DNA from: Ramlibacter sp. | GTDB lineage: Bacteria; Pseudomonadota; Gammaproteobacteria; Burkholderiales; Burkholderiaceae_C | DNA length: 64,000 nucleotides | Assembly: GCA_030695945.1 (NCBI GenBank) | Contig: JAUYOG010000004.1 | Location: 1-64,000 of the forward strand | Reading direction: 5' to 3' | Shown here: positions 1-9,980 of the stretch, one piece after another | Position numbering within the stretch: the stretch's first letter is position 1 | Layout: each line of letters starts with the position of its first letter | Made by a program: the position numbers and the translations under genes | Notes under the pieces: generated by a model | Told to the model about the DNA's origin: nothing | The model's database searches: none | What the model saw: only the letters and a program-made list of their open reading frames with translations

Positions 1-341
1 TAGGTGCTTTTCCCCAGGCAGATGGTCAGCACATTGCGTGGGATGCGGAAGTACTCGACCGTGCGGGCGAGCGCGAAGCTGTTGGGCGGGATGATGCAGT
101 AATCGCCGTTCATGTCCACGAAGCTCTTCTCGTCGAAGTTCTTCGGGTCCACCACCGTGCTGTGGATGTTGGTGAACACCTTGAACTCCGGGGCGCAGCG
201 GATGTCGTAGCCGTAGCTGCTGGTGCCGTAGCTGATGATCTTGTGGCCCTCGCGCTCGCGGATCTGGCCGGGCTCGAACGGCTCGATCATGCCGTGCTGC
301 TCGGACATCCGGCGGATCCATTTGTCGCTCTTGATAGACAT
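1..341 (-). CDS. dcd: dCTP deaminase, N-terminal part (cut by window edge)
   Basis: dCTP deaminase converts dCTP to dUTP and ammonia, feeding dTMP synthesis. The visible 113 residues begin [12 protein letters not shown] and carry the family segments [41 protein letters not shown] and CLGKST, matching the Burkholderiales form of the enzyme. The ATG at 341 is the only sensible start. The gene runs off the left edge before the catalytic glutamate region, so completeness cannot be judged. It lies 49 bp downstream of the MFS gene on the same strand and probably has its own promoter. Identification is firm from the motif match. Confidence 0.93.
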   Translation of the reverse strand, partial: MSIKSDKWIRRMSEQHGMIEPFEPGQIREREGHKIISYGTSSYGYDIRCAPEFKVFTNIHSTVVDPKNFDEKSFVDMNGDYCIIPPNSFALARTVEYFRIPRNVLTICLGKST

Positions 342-390
342 CGTGCGTTCCTCTTGCCCGCATTTTACGTGGGGCGGCAGGCGCCCCCGA

Positions 391-1671
391 TCAGGAACGG
401 GCGACGAGCGCCGCAGGCGCTCGCAGCGACTCCTTCGACGGCAGGCGCACCGCGACCGCGGCGGCGGCCAGCAACAGCACCCCGGCGGAGCCGAAGGCCG
501 GCCAATGCGTGCCCCAGGTATCGAAGCCCCAGCCGCCCAGCCACGAGCTGATCATGCCCCCGACCTGGTGGCCCACGTACGACCAGCCGTAAAGCACGCC
601 GACGAGGCGAACGCCGTAGACGTCGGCCAGGATCGCCGAGGACAGGGCAATGCTGCCGGCCCAGACCAGCCCACCGATGATGCTCACGGCGTACAGCTCC
701 ACGTGCGTGCCGGCGACGACCAGCGCGAAGAAGCCGAGGCCGCGCACGAAGTAGATGGCCGCCAGCAGGTTCTTGCGCGGCAGGCGATCGGCCAGGCGGC
801 CGAGGACCAGCGTGCCCAATATGGCCACGGCGCCGATCAGGCCGATGCCGAACGAACTGGTCGAGGCGTCGAAGCCGTGGTCCATCAGCATCGGCATGCC
901 GTGCGTGCCCAGCAGGTTCATGCTGTAGCCGCAGGCGAAGAGGCCGAGCGCGACCATCACGAATGGCGCGGTGCGTATCGCCCGCAGGAACGGGAGGTGC
1001 GCCAGCGGCGCCGGCGCGATGGCGACCCGATGGCCGCCTTCGCCGGGCGGCACATCCTTGTGTTCGGGCGCGTCGTCGCGCACCACGAGCAGCGCCACGG
1101 GCAGGGCCAGCGCCAGGAAAGCGCCGGCGAAACCGGCCAGCGTCCGTTGCCAGCCGTACGCGTCGATCGCCAGCGACAGCACCGGCGTCATGATCGCCAT
1201 GCCGCCCATCGAGCCGGTGGACAGGAACAGCAGCGCCATGCCGCGCTGCCGCTCGAACCACTTGCTGATGACGGGTGTCACGGCGACCGGGCCGGTGAAG
1301 GCCAGGCCCACCGACAGCAGCACGCCGAAGGCGAGCAGGAAGCTCGCCGGGTCGCGCGCCATCACCGTCCAGCCTGCCCCGGCCACCACCATCGCCGTTC
1401 CCGTGAACAACACGAACCGGGTGCCGCGCAGGTTGACGAGATGCGCCGCGAGCGGCATCGCCAGCCCGTACACCAGCATGCCCACGGCGACGATGGCAGC
1501 GAGCAGGCTGCGGCTAAAGCCCAGGTCGGCCGCGATGGGAAGGAAGAACGGCCCGATGCTCATGCGCATGCCCACCGTGAGCAGGGTCAGCAGGGACCCG
1601 GCGGCGACGATGTTCCAGCCGAAGTACCAGGGGCCGATCGCCTTGGGGTTGGGTGAAGGGGTCGTCGTCAC
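391..1671 (-). CDS. MFS transporter (monocarboxylate/OFA-like), possibly purine-linked
   Basis: A 426-residue polytopic membrane protein with about 12 hydrophobic segments in two halves and a polar central loop (around residues 205-225). The segment [20 protein letters not shown] in the first half is typical of the monocarboxylate/oxalate-formate branch of the major facilitator superfamily. No ATG fits the N-terminus; translation most likely starts at a GTG at 1671. It follows the guanine deaminase stop by only 9 bp, so it is probably the last gene of a BMP receptor-guaD-MFS operon. A role in moving a purine or a product of purine breakdown is inferred from context only; substrate cannot be read from sequence. 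Confidence 0.8.
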   Translation of the reverse strand: MTTTPSPNPKAIGPWYFGWNIVAAGSLLTLLTVGMRMSIGPFFLPIAADLGFSRSLLAAIVAVGMLVYGLAMPLAAHLVNLRGTRFVLFTGTAMVVAGAGWTVMARDPASFLLAFGVLLSVGLAFTGPVAVTPVISKWFERQRGMALLFLSTGSMGGMAIMTPVLSLAIDAYGWQRTLAGFAGAFLALALPVALLVVRDDAPEHKDVPPGEGGHRVAIAPAPLAHLPFLRAIRTAPFVMVALGLFACGYSMNLLGTHGMPMLMDHGFDASTSSFGIGLIGAVAILGTLVLGRLADRLPRKNLLAAIYFVRGLGFFALVVAGTHVELYAVSIIGGLVWAGSIALSSAILADVYGVRLVGVLYGWSYVGHQVGGMISSWLGGWGFDTWGTHWPAFGSAGVLLLAAAAVAVRLPSKESLRAPAALVARS

Positions 1672-1680
1672 CCGAAAATT

Positions 1681-2964
1681 CTAGTCGCGTCCGTCCACGA
1701 CCACCCGCTCGATCGCCCGGTCGTCGGCCAGCACGATCAGCGAGAACAGCAATTCCTCCAGGCTGGCCGATTGCGCCGTCTTGCGCGCCAGCAGCGGCGT
1801 GGACTGCGGGTCGAGCACGATGAAATCCGCTTCGCAACCCGGCTGCAGGTTGCCGATCACACCCTCGAGCCCCAGGGCGCGCGCCGCGCCCGCCGTGTGC
1901 TGCCACCACAGGTTCTGGGGCGACAGCGACACGCCGCGCTTGGTCTGGCCCTCCCGACCCACGTAGTAAGCAGCCAGCATGGTGTGGAAGGGGCTGAAGC
2001 TGGTGCCGCCGCCCACGTCGCTGGCCAGCCCGTACTTGAAGCCGGCCCGCTGCGCCGCGTCGTAGTCGAAGAAGCCGCTGCCCAGGAACAGGTTGCTGGT
2101 GGGGCTCACCGCCGCGGCCGCGCCCGTGGAACGCATCAACGCCCGGTCCTCTTCGTCCAGGTGGATGCAGTGCGCGTAGATCGCGCGCTCTCGCATCAGC
2201 CCGAAGTCATCGTAGATCGCAAGGTAACTGCGCGATTGGGGGAACAGCTCGCGAGCCCACTTCACTTCGTCCACGTTCTCCGCCACGTGGGACTGGATCC
2301 ACACCTCCGGGTATTTCGCCGCCAGTTCGCCGGCGCCGCGCAGCTGCGCCTCGCTGCAGCTGGGCGCGAAGCGGGGCGTGATGGCGTAGCCCAGCCTGTC
2401 CTTGCCGTGCCATTGGCGGATCAGCGTCTCGCTGTCCACCAGCGACTGCTCGGTCTCGTCGCGCACGCCGTCGGGCGAGTGCCGGTCCTGCAGCACCTTG
2501 CCTGCGATCATCCGCAATCCGCGTCGCTGCGATTCGGCCATCAGCGCGTTCACCGACGAAGGATGCGAGGTCGCGAACGCCAGCGCGCTCGTCACCCCGT
2601 GCCGCAACAGCTCGTCGAGGAAGAAAGTCGCAGACTCCTGCGCATGCGCCTCGTCGGCGAAGCGGGACTCGTGCGGGAAGGTGTAATCGTCCAGCCAGGG
2701 CAGCAGGCCCGCCGCGGGCGAGCCGATCACGTCCGTCTGGGGGAAGTGGATGTGCATGTCGATGAAACCCGGGGCGATGATGCGCCCGGGCAGGTGCTCC
2801 ACGGCGACGCCCGGGTAATCGGGCGCCAGGGTGGCGTAGTCGCCGACGGCACGCACCACCTGCCGGCAGTCGGCATCGGGCCCGATGACCAGCAGGCCGT
2901 CCTTCTCATAGACCGCCGATTCGTCGTCGTCGAAGCGCAGGATCGCGGCGCGATAGGCTCTCAT
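1681..2964 (-). CDS. guaD: guanine deaminase
   Basis: Hydrolyses guanine to xanthine and ammonia in the cytosol; a zinc amidohydrolase. The 427-residue protein has the zinc-binding HIHFPQTD motif (His71, His73), then SHVAEN, YAHCIHLDE and SDVGGGTSFSPF segments in the order of guanine deaminases, with the expected length. I place the start at ATG 2964 (MRAYRA), four bases after the upstream BMP receptor stop; a TTG at 2979 is in frame but would overlap that gene. Its product, xanthine, is the substrate of the xanthine dehydrogenase encoded at 20.8-24.6 kb, and an adenine deaminase lies at 7.2 kb, so the region forms a purine breakdown set. Confidence 0.93.
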   Translation of the reverse strand: MRAYRAAILRFDDDESAVYEKDGLLVIGPDADCRQVVRAVGDYATLAPDYPGVAVEHLPGRIIAPGFIDMHIHFPQTDVIGSPAAGLLPWLDDYTFPHESRFADEAHAQESATFFLDELLRHGVTSALAFATSHPSSVNALMAESQRRGLRMIAGKVLQDRHSPDGVRDETEQSLVDSETLIRQWHGKDRLGYAITPRFAPSCSEAQLRGAGELAAKYPEVWIQSHVAENVDEVKWARELFPQSRSYLAIYDDFGLMRERAIYAHCIHLDEEDRALMRSTGAAAAVSPTSNLFLGSGFFDYDAAQRAGFKYGLASDVGGGTSFSPFHTMLAAYYVGREGQTKRGVSLSPQNLWWQHTAGAARALGLEGVIGNLQPGCEADFIVLDPQSTPLLARKTAQSASLEELLFSLIVLADDRAIERVVVDGRD

Positions 2965-2968
2965 TGCC

Positions 2969-4045
2969 TCATTTTGCAACCTTGCCCTGCACTCCCGATA
3001 CGAGAAAGTTCATAGTCAGTATCTGCTCGTCCGTCAGGGACCGGCCCGCGGCAAGGACGGGGTTGCCCTCGTTGTCCTCGATCGGCCCCCGGAACGGCCG
3101 CAGCTTGCCCGAGGCGATGTCCTTCTGGCGCGCCAGCACCTCGTCCTGCACCGCCTTGGGCACCTTGGGGCCGAAGTCGCCGACGCGGATCATGCCTTCC
3201 TTCACGCCGCCCCAGACGCTGCCGCTTTTCCAGCTGCCGTCGAGCGCGGCCTGCGTGCGGCGCCTGTAGTAGTCCCCCCACTGGTGGACCACCGCGACGA
3301 CCTGCGCATCGGGCCCGGCCTTGCGCATGTCGGAGTGGTAGGCCACCGCGAGCTTGCCGCGCTCCTGCGCGGCCGTCATCACCGCCGTCGAGCCGGTGTG
3401 GAACGCGATCACGTCCACGTCCTGGTTGAAGAGCGTCATCGCGGCGTCGCGCTCGCGCGGCGGGTCGAACCAGGTGTTGAGCCACACCACCTTGACCTGT
3501 GCCTTCGGATCGACCGAGCGCATGCCGAGCGTGAACGCGTTGATGCCCTGCAGCACCTCGGGGATGGGAAAGCCCGCCACGTAGCCCGCGACGTGGGTCT
3601 TCGTCATGCGGCCCGCGGCGATGCCGGCCAGGTAACGCCCTTCGTAATAGCGGGCGTTCGCCACCGCGACGTTGGGCGCCGTCTTGTAGCCGGTGATGGA
3701 CTCGAACTTCACGTCGGGGAAGTCCTTCGCCACCTTCAGCGTGGGCTCCATGTAGCCGAAGCTCGGCGTGAAGATCAGCTTGTGGCCCTGCTGCGCGAGG
3801 TCGCGGATCACGCGCTCGGCGTCCGGGCCTTCGGGGACGTTCTCGACATAGGTCGTCCTGACCCTGCCGCCGAGCGCGGCCTCGACGGCCTTGCGGCCCT
3901 CCTCGTGCTGGCGCACCCAGCCGGCCTCGGTGATCGGCGTGACGTAGACGAAGCCGACCTTTAGCGGCTCCGGGGCCGCGGCCTGCGAAAAGACGGGGGA
4001 TAGAAAACAGGCGGCCGCGAACGCGGCTGCGAGGTTTTTGTACAT
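2969..4045 (-). CDS. BMP-family ABC transporter substrate-binding protein
   Basis: A 358-residue periplasmic receptor of the BMP/PnrA family (Bmp domain, nucleoside or purine binding). Residues 1-24 form a cleavable signal peptide ending SQAAA; the mature protein shows the family segments PSFGYMEPTLKVA, YYEGRYLAGIAAG, PIPEVLQGINAF and VVHQWGDYY. There is no lipobox cysteine, unlike the related receptor at 14.9-16.0 kb. It is directly followed by guaD, with a 4 bp gap. There is no permease or ATPase beside it; it may dock onto the importer encoded at 16.1-19.7 kb. A strong hairpin sits in its leader (4080-4110). Confidence 0.88.
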   Translation of the reverse strand: MYKNLAAAFAAACFLSPVFSQAAAPEPLKVGFVYVTPITEAGWVRQHEEGRKAVEAALGGRVRTTYVENVPEGPDAERVIRDLAQQGHKLIFTPSFGYMEPTLKVAKDFPDVKFESITGYKTAPNVAVANARYYEGRYLAGIAAGRMTKTHVAGYVAGFPIPEVLQGINAFTLGMRSVDPKAQVKVVWLNTWFDPPRERDAAMTLFNQDVDVIAFHTGSTAVMTAAQERGKLAVAYHSDMRKAGPDAQVVAVVHQWGDYYRRRTQAALDGSWKSGSVWGGVKEGMIRVGDFGPKVPKAVQDEVLARQKDIASGKLRPFRGPIEDNEGNPVLAAGRSLTDEQILTMNFLVSGVQGKVAK

Positions 4046-4079
4046 GGTGGTCCTCTACATGGCCCCGGCGTTCCAGAAA

Positions 4080-4110
4080 GGCAAAAGGCTGCCGGGGCGC
4101 AGCCTTTGCC
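4080..4110 (-). promoter_or_regulatory. Leader hairpin upstream of BMP receptor gene (candidate attenuator)
   Basis: Arms 4080-4092 and 4099-4110 pair over 12 positions with a single bulged A around a six-base C/G loop. On the minus strand it lies about 35 bases upstream of the receptor ATG and its 3' arm contains a short U run. It could be a terminator-like attenuator, an mRNA stabiliser, or the end of an upstream element. I could not match it to a known purine riboswitch. Confidence 0.4.
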
Positions 4111-4145
4111 GGTATTTTATCGCTGCCGAGTGGCGCGCGTGTTTC

Positions 4146-4418
4146 CACGCCTGTACCTCGCGGCAAATCCGCATGCGGTTGGACTGTGTCGCGCGACAAG
4201 GCGGTCGGCCCTTTTGGTCCGACTGAACCTGCGATGACCGGTTTTGCGGCCGCATCGCGCAACTCACTACGCGCCCTAAGGCCGCTTCGTTCGAACAGGC
4301 GCGATGAGTCAGTTCACGAAGCGCTTCGCGCCGGCCGCAAAACCGGCCATCGCAGGCGCCTCGTCTGATTGCGCCACACAGCCCACCCGCACGCGGATTT
4401 GCAGCCACGCTGCAGGCG
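4146..4418. repeat. Palindromic intergenic repeat, family 1 copy A
   Basis: About 270 bp of non-coding DNA that is itself an imperfect inverted repeat: the left arm (about 4155-4242) and right arm (about 4332-4410) share blocks such as CCTGCGATGACCGGTT and its complement. The reverse complement of copy B at 44800-45062 matches this sequence along its whole length with scattered substitutions. The centre (4243-4331) corresponds to the core also seen in the element at 4455-4678. No convincing ORF lies here. Confidence 0.8.
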
Positions 4419-4454
4419 CGCCACCGGTGGCGTGTCAACATGGTCCCTGAGCGC

Positions 4455-4678
4455 CAGGCGGTACCCGGCAGCGGCGATTTCTGGGGCGGCGCAGCGGCTC
4501 GGCCTGGGGATGGGCGCGCGCAGCGCGCTACGTTTCATGCTCGCCGTACCTGTTCGAGCAGAGCGGCCTTAGGCGCTCTGCGAGTTGTACGGCGCCGTCC
4601 CCAGGCCGAGGGTAGCGAAGCGGAGTCGTCGCGATAGCGACGACCGTCACAGTATGAGCCGCTGCCGGGTACCGCCTG
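4455..4678. repeat. Palindromic intergenic element with family 1 core but different stems
   Basis: A 20-base perfect outer stem (4455-4474 with 4659-4678) and a 13-base inner stem (CTCGGCCTGGGGA, 4498-4510, with 4598-4610) enclose a centre that resembles the core of copies A and B (GCGCGCAGCGCGCT, a TGTTCGA stretch, then GCGGCCTTAGGCGC and GAGTT). The stems are unrelated to those of A and B. It ends 42 bp from the stop codon of the acylase gene and may act as its 3' structure. Confidence 0.7.
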
Positions 4679-4720
4679 ACGCGACGCGAGAAAGACGCGA
4701 CGCGAGGACAAACTCCTGCC

Positions 4721-7195
4721 TCAAGGCGTGAGCGTCGCCTGGTGCCGCCACGCGGAGGGCTGCATCTGCAGCGGCCGGTACCGCACTTCGGCCCACTCGC
4801 GGGCCATGTCGCCGTAGCGAGAGCTGAACACGAGGCCGCTTTGCCCGGTCTGGTAGATGAACTGCGACTTCTCCGGGTCGGCCAGGTCGTACACCGTGCG
4901 CATGCTGGCCGCGTGCCGCGTGGCGAAAGGCAGCTTGGCGTGGTTGGCCCAGTACTGGCCGACGTTCACGGTCCACGGGTCGCCGGAGACCGGCACGGCC
5001 ACGTCGAAGAAGCGGGCCAGCGCCGGAACGTTGCCGAAGGGGCGGTGCCCGGACAGCGCCGGGTGCGCGTTGCCCCAGCGCCACTGGGCCGCATCCGTCC
5101 CATGCTCGGCGGCGACGCGGTCCAGCGCGCGCGCCAGTGCCTGGGACGAGGCTTCCCCGCAACCGGCCGGCCCGCACCAGAAGGCGCCGGCTTTCGCATC
5201 CAGCAGCATGGTCTGCAGGCCCGCGCGGAACGTGCGCTTGCCGTACAGGGCCTTGAAGCGCGCATCGCCCAGCTTGGGGGCGATCAGGCCGCGCGTGAGC
5301 TCGTCGGCCCAGTAGGCGAACACCAGCGGCGCGCCGCTGTCGGCCCGCATGTTGCCGTCGAAACCCTTGAGCAGCGCCAGCGCGGCGGGTGCGAGGGCAT
5401 GGCTGCTCGCGGTGGCCTGCAGCACCGGCAGCAGCCGCGTCGTCGCCAGCGACAAGGTGTCGGCCTGCACGTCGCCCATGGACTGGGCGGTGTGCTTCGG
5501 CGTGGCTGCGAGCATGGCCTGGATGCGGTCGTAGCGCTCGGGCGTCACCCAATCCTGCCCGAGGAAGTGCGGGTAGTCCACAGGGTGGATGCGTTCGTTG
5601 GCAGTGGCGTGCCAGCCCTTGGCGTCGATCGCGGCATGGTCCTGGCGCGGGTTCTGGGCGGCCGGCAGCCAGCCGACCCAGTCGTACTTCGCGTCCCAGC
5701 CCGGCGCGGGCGCGATGCCGCGCAAGTCGTTGCCCGGCTGGCGCACCGGCACGCGGCCGACCGCCTGGTAAGCGGTTCGGCCCTGCGTATCGGCCGCGAC
5801 CAGGTTCTGCATCGGAGAGTGGTACAGCGCGTGGGCCGCCAGCAGGTCGTCGACGGTCTGCGCGGCGTTGCCCTGCATGCCGGCCAGGACGGTCTGGTTG
5901 TCCGGGTCGAGCGCGGACCAGCGCAGGGCAAGCGCATAGCGGCGGGTGTCGATCACCTCCGCGTAGCCCGCGTTGGCGTCGCTCAGCACCGGGCCGTGCC
6001 GCGTGGTGCGCACTGTGAGCTTCTCGTCCGGTTGGCCCTTGACCTTGATGATTTCGTCGCGGGCCTGGAAATCGGCCCACCCGTCGGGCGTTCGGTACTG
6101 GCGCGGGTTGTCGGGGTTGATTTGCTCCAGGTACAGGTCCTGCACGTCCGGCCCGGTATTGGTGAAGCCCCAGGCCACGCCCGCCGTGCGGCCCAGCACC
6201 ACGGAGGGCAGGCCCGGCAGGGTCGCCCCGATCACGTCCAGAGGCTTGCCGCCCGCCGGCGCCGGCGCCTTCAGGCGCGCGAAGTACCAGATCGCCGGCG
6301 CGCTCAGGCCCAGGTGAGGGTCATTGGCCACCAGCGGCTTGCCGCTCTGGCTGCGGCTGCCGGCCACCACCCAGTTGTTGGAGCCCACGCCTTCAAGGTG
6401 GCCCAGGCCGCGCGTCCATTCGTCGAGATCGGCCATCTGCGCGACGAGGCCACCTGCCGGCGATGCGCCGGACGGCTCCACCGCGGCGGTGCGCGTCGGG
6501 TCACGGTACACGCCCAGCTCCCGGTACAGTTTGGCCAAGTCGACCGCCGTAGCCGGCGCCTCGCCGGGGTACGGCGGCATCAACTGCCACAGCTGTTCCG
6601 TACCGATGCGCTGCAAGGCCGACAGGCGCGCGAACTCGGTGCCCCAATTGCCGCCCAGGTCGAGCGCCATCATCATCGCCCAGCCCATGCTGTGCTGCGG
6701 CGTCCACTCGCCCGGCTTCACGCGCAGGATGTGGAATTCCGGCGGCAGCGCCTGCGAGCTGTCGGCATGGAAGCTGTTGATGCCATGCGCATAGGCCGCC
6801 AGCAGGTCCTGCGCCGCCGGCGGCAGCCGCTCCCACTGGGATTGCGCCGCGCGCATGATGCCGAGCTTGCGCATCAGCCGGTCCGTGTCCAACGTGCTCG
6901 TGCCGAACACTTCGCTCAACGCGCCTTCCATCACCCGCCGGTTGAACTCGAGTTGCCACCCGCGTTCCTGCGCGTGCACGTAGCCCAGCGCGAAATACGC
7001 GTCGGCCACGCTGCGGGCCTCGACATGGGTCACGTCGGACGCATCCCGGCGCACCTGCACCGGCGCGGCGAGGCCGTTCACCCTGATTTCGCCGTCCAGC
7101 GCGGGGAAGGTCCGCCACACATAGGCGCCCACCCCCACGGCCAGCAGGGCCAGCAGCACGGCCAGGGCCTTGAGGGTGAACTTGAACACGCGCAT
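4721..7195 (-). CDS. Penicillin acylase family protein (Ntn-hydrolase; substrate unknown)
   Basis: An 824-residue secreted precursor. Residues 1-26 form a membrane-directing signal; the alpha-chain region has the family segment VHAQERGWQLEFNRR (73-87). The autoprocessing junction reads EGVGSNNW with Ser272 as the predicted N-terminal nucleophile of the beta chain, followed by NDPHLGL. The length suits periplasmic acylases that cut penicillin-type amides or acyl-homoserine lactones (PvdQ/QuiP-like); the sequence does not say which. A perfect AAGGAGGT Shine-Dalgarno precedes ATG 7195, and the gene starts 12 bp after the adenine deaminase stop, so the two are likely co-transcribed. Confidence 0.88.
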   Translation of the reverse strand: MRVFKFTLKALAVLLALLAVGVGAYVWRTFPALDGEIRVNGLAAPVQVRRDASDVTHVEARSVADAYFALGYVHAQERGWQLEFNRRVMEGALSEVFGTSTLDTDRLMRKLGIMRAAQSQWERLPPAAQDLLAAYAHGINSFHADSSQALPPEFHILRVKPGEWTPQHSMGWAMMMALDLGGNWGTEFARLSALQRIGTEQLWQLMPPYPGEAPATAVDLAKLYRELGVYRDPTRTAAVEPSGASPAGGLVAQMADLDEWTRGLGHLEGVGSNNWVVAGSRSQSGKPLVANDPHLGLSAPAIWYFARLKAPAPAGGKPLDVIGATLPGLPSVVLGRTAGVAWGFTNTGPDVQDLYLEQINPDNPRQYRTPDGWADFQARDEIIKVKGQPDEKLTVRTTRHGPVLSDANAGYAEVIDTRRYALALRWSALDPDNQTVLAGMQGNAAQTVDDLLAAHALYHSPMQNLVAADTQGRTAYQAVGRVPVRQPGNDLRGIAPAPGWDAKYDWVGWLPAAQNPRQDHAAIDAKGWHATANERIHPVDYPHFLGQDWVTPERYDRIQAMLAATPKHTAQSMGDVQADTLSLATTRLLPVLQATASSHALAPAALALLKGFDGNMRADSGAPLVFAYWADELTRGLIAPKLGDARFKALYGKRTFRAGLQTMLLDAKAGAFWCGPAGCGEASSQALARALDRVAAEHGTDAAQWRWGNAHPALSGHRPFGNVPALARFFDVAVPVSGDPWTVNVGQYWANHAKLPFATRHAASMRTVYDLADPEKSQFIYQTGQSGLVFSSRYGDMAREWAEVRYRPLQMQPSAWRHQATLTP

Positions 7196-7207
7196 CGGAA
7201 ACCTCCT

Positions 7208-8278
<1,071 letters not shown>

Positions 8279-8336
8279 TTACTTCCCCGCGCCGGGTCGT
8301 CGCCGCGTGGCGCTAGACTGGCGCCTGGAGTCCTCC

Positions 8337-8609
8337 ATGCCCACGAAACTCTTCACCAGCGGCCGCATCCGCAAGGCGGTCTACGACCCCGCGTCGCGGC
8401 AGCTGGATCTGCACTGGGACAACAAGAGCGTGCTGGCCTACAAGCATGTTCCCGAAGAGGTGTACCGGCGGCTGTGCAGCGCGCCGAACCCGGCGACGTA
8501 TTGGGAGGACCGGATCGCCGACGAATATCCGAAAGGCACGCCAATGACCTCCAGCACCGATCCCGATGGCGCGAAGAAATTGGGCGACCTGTTCGGCGGC
8601 GGGGACTGA
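8337..8609 (+). CDS. KTSC domain-containing small protein
   Basis: A 90-residue protein starting MPTKLFTSGRIRKAVYD. The middle (IRKAVYDPASRQLDLHW, then YKHVPEEVYRRL) fits the KTSC domain, a short fold usually associated with lysyl-tRNA synthetase-like or phage proteins, function poorly known. It is transcribed away from the adenine deaminase gene and convergently with the IclR gene. A GGAG lies 8-11 bases before ATG 8337. No further function can be assigned. Confidence 0.75.
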   Translation: MPTKLFTSGRIRKAVYDPASRQLDLHWDNKSVLAYKHVPEEVYRRLCSAPNPATYWEDRIADEYPKGTPMTSSTDPDGAKKLGDLFGGGD

Positions 8610-8621
8610 GCGCGCCTGGGT

Positions 8622-9416
8622 TCAGCCCTTTCCCAGCGGCGGGCGGCCGAACAGGCTGGAGGCATTGCTCACCGGCCCCAGTTCGGCGGCCGCGGCCAGC
8701 AACGAAGGAGCGATCTCGTGCATTCGCGCATTGCCAAGCCTTGCGCGCGGGCCGGCGATGCTGATGACCCCGATCGCCTCCTTGCGGCGGAACACAGGCG
8801 CGGCCATGGCGGCCATGCCGGGCGCGAACACTTCGTCGATCATGGCGTAGCCGCGCACCCGCGCAGCGTGCAGGAAGCCGAGCAGGGCCTTGATGGTGGT
8901 CGGCGCCTTGGGCCCGTACTCCGCCGGCGTGCCGAACCCCTGGCGCGAGACGAGCTCCAGCGCGCGTTCATCGGTTAGGGTCATCAGCCACGCGTGGCCC
9001 GAAGCCGTGCACGACAGCCGCGCATCCATGCCCATGTCCGGGTCGTAGCGCAGGCCCGTCTGCCGCATGCCCTGCGACTTGGCGACCCACGTGAGGCGGT
9101 CTTCGTCGACGATGGACAGGCGCACCAGCTCGCCCGAAGACTGGGCCAACCGCTCCAGCAGCGGCTCGGCGATGTCCACGATGCCGGCGCTGCTCAGGAA
9201 GCCCAACCCCAGCGAAACCATCTTGGTCGTCAGCACGTAGTCGCCTTGCTTGCGCGCCTGGCGCACGTAGCCGCGGCGCTGGAGCTCGCCGAGCAGGCGG
9301 TGGCACGCACTGTGCGGTATGTCGAGTTCCGATGCGAGGAGGGTGAGGGGCAGGCCCTGCGGGTGCCGGACGAGGTGTTCCAGCACCGAGAGACCACGGT
9401 CGAGGGCGATGCTCAT
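8622..9416 (-). CDS. IclR family transcriptional regulator
   Basis: A 264-residue regulator: winged helix-turn-helix in the first 60 residues (DRGLSVLEHLVRH, HSACHRLLGELQRRGYV) and an IclR effector-binding domain after about residue 75 (ending GVISIAGP then a C-terminal helix). ATG 9416 is chosen; an upstream in-frame start would run into the operator. It is divergent from the dehydroquinase-TRAP-dehydrogenase operon, with 67 bp between the start codons carrying overlapping dyads, so it most likely controls that operon in response to its substrate, as IclR members do for quinate, protocatechuate and related acids. Confidence 0.88.
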   Translation of the reverse strand: MSIALDRGLSVLEHLVRHPQGLPLTLLASELDIPHSACHRLLGELQRRGYVRQARKQGDYVLTTKMVSLGLGFLSSAGIVDIAEPLLERLAQSSGELVRLSIVDEDRLTWVAKSQGMRQTGLRYDPDMGMDARLSCTASGHAWLMTLTDERALELVSRQGFGTPAEYGPKAPTTIKALLGFLHAARVRGYAMIDEVFAPGMAAMAAPVFRRKEAIGVISIAGPRARLGNARMHEIAPSLLAAAAELGPVSNASSLFGRPPLGKG

Positions 9417-9428
9417 ATCCTGTATTGT

Positions 9429-9451
9429 GAAACAAGTTTCCAATACGGAAA
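9429..9451. promoter_or_regulatory. Probable IclR operator between divergent genes
   Basis: Two overlapping dyads: GAAAC-AA-GTTTC (9429-9440) and TTTCC-AATAC-GGAAA (9437-9451). Both resemble GGAAA/TTTCC half sites used by many IclR regulators. Location in the 67 bp gap between iclR and the aroQ-like gene supports autoregulation plus control of the operon. Confidence 0.55.
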
Positions 9452-9483
9452 GTCTTTCTGTCCGGCGCCGAAGAATGGCCGCC

Positions 9484-9939
9484 ATGACCGCAACCGTCTA
9501 TGTCCTCAACGGCCCCAACCTGAACCTGCTGGGCCTGCGCGAGCCGCACCTGTACGGCAGCACCACGCTGGCCGAGGTGGAGCAACTGTGCCGGCGCGTC
9601 ACGGGCGAACTGGGGCTGGCGTGCGAGTTCCGCCAGACCAATCACGAAGGCGTGATGGTGGACTGGGTGCAAGAGGCGCGCGAGAAGGCGGCGGCCCTCG
9701 CCATCAACCCGGCCGGCCTGTCGTTCCGCTCCATCCCCCTGCTGGACGCGCTCAAGACGCTCGAGCAGCCTATCGCCGAGGTCCACGTGACCAACATCCA
9801 CCGGCGCGACCCGATCTACCAGCACTCGCTGGTGTCGCTCGCCGCGACGGGGGTGATCTGCGGCTTCGGCGCCTTCGGCTATGAGCTGGCGATCCGGGCC
9901 CTGGCCCACCGCCTGGCCACGCAGGCACCGGCCCACTGA
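9484..9939 (+). CDS. Type II 3-dehydroquinate dehydratase-like protein with altered substrate pocket
   Basis: A 151-residue type II dehydroquinase fold whose numbering aligns with the Mycobacterium tuberculosis enzyme without gaps to residue 115. Catalytic and core residues Asn12, Arg19, Tyr24, Asn75, Asp88, Glu99, His101 and Arg108 are kept. Two substrate-contacting residues differ: position 81 is Phe instead of His and position 112 is Tyr instead of Arg. The protein begins MTATVYVLNGPNLNLLG; an ATG nine bases upstream is also possible. It heads an operon with a TRAP transporter and a quinate/shikimate-type dehydrogenase, which points to a catabolic rather than biosynthetic role. The exact substrate may be dehydroquinate or a related cyclic hydroxy acid. 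Confidence 0.85.
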   Translation: MTATVYVLNGPNLNLLGLREPHLYGSTTLAEVEQLCRRVTGELGLACEFRQTNHEGVMVDWVQEAREKAAALAINPAGLSFRSIPLLDALKTLEQPIAEVHVTNIHRRDPIYQHSLVSLAATGVICGFGAFGYELAIRALAHRLATQAPAH

Positions 9940-9980
9940 GGTTCCGCGCGTACTACCATCTCGACCCACAGGAGACAACT

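Noticed and set aside
4046..4145. Purine riboswitch upstream of the BMP-guaD operon
   Set aside because: A stem is present but the three-way junction and conserved loop bases of purine riboswitches are not seen.
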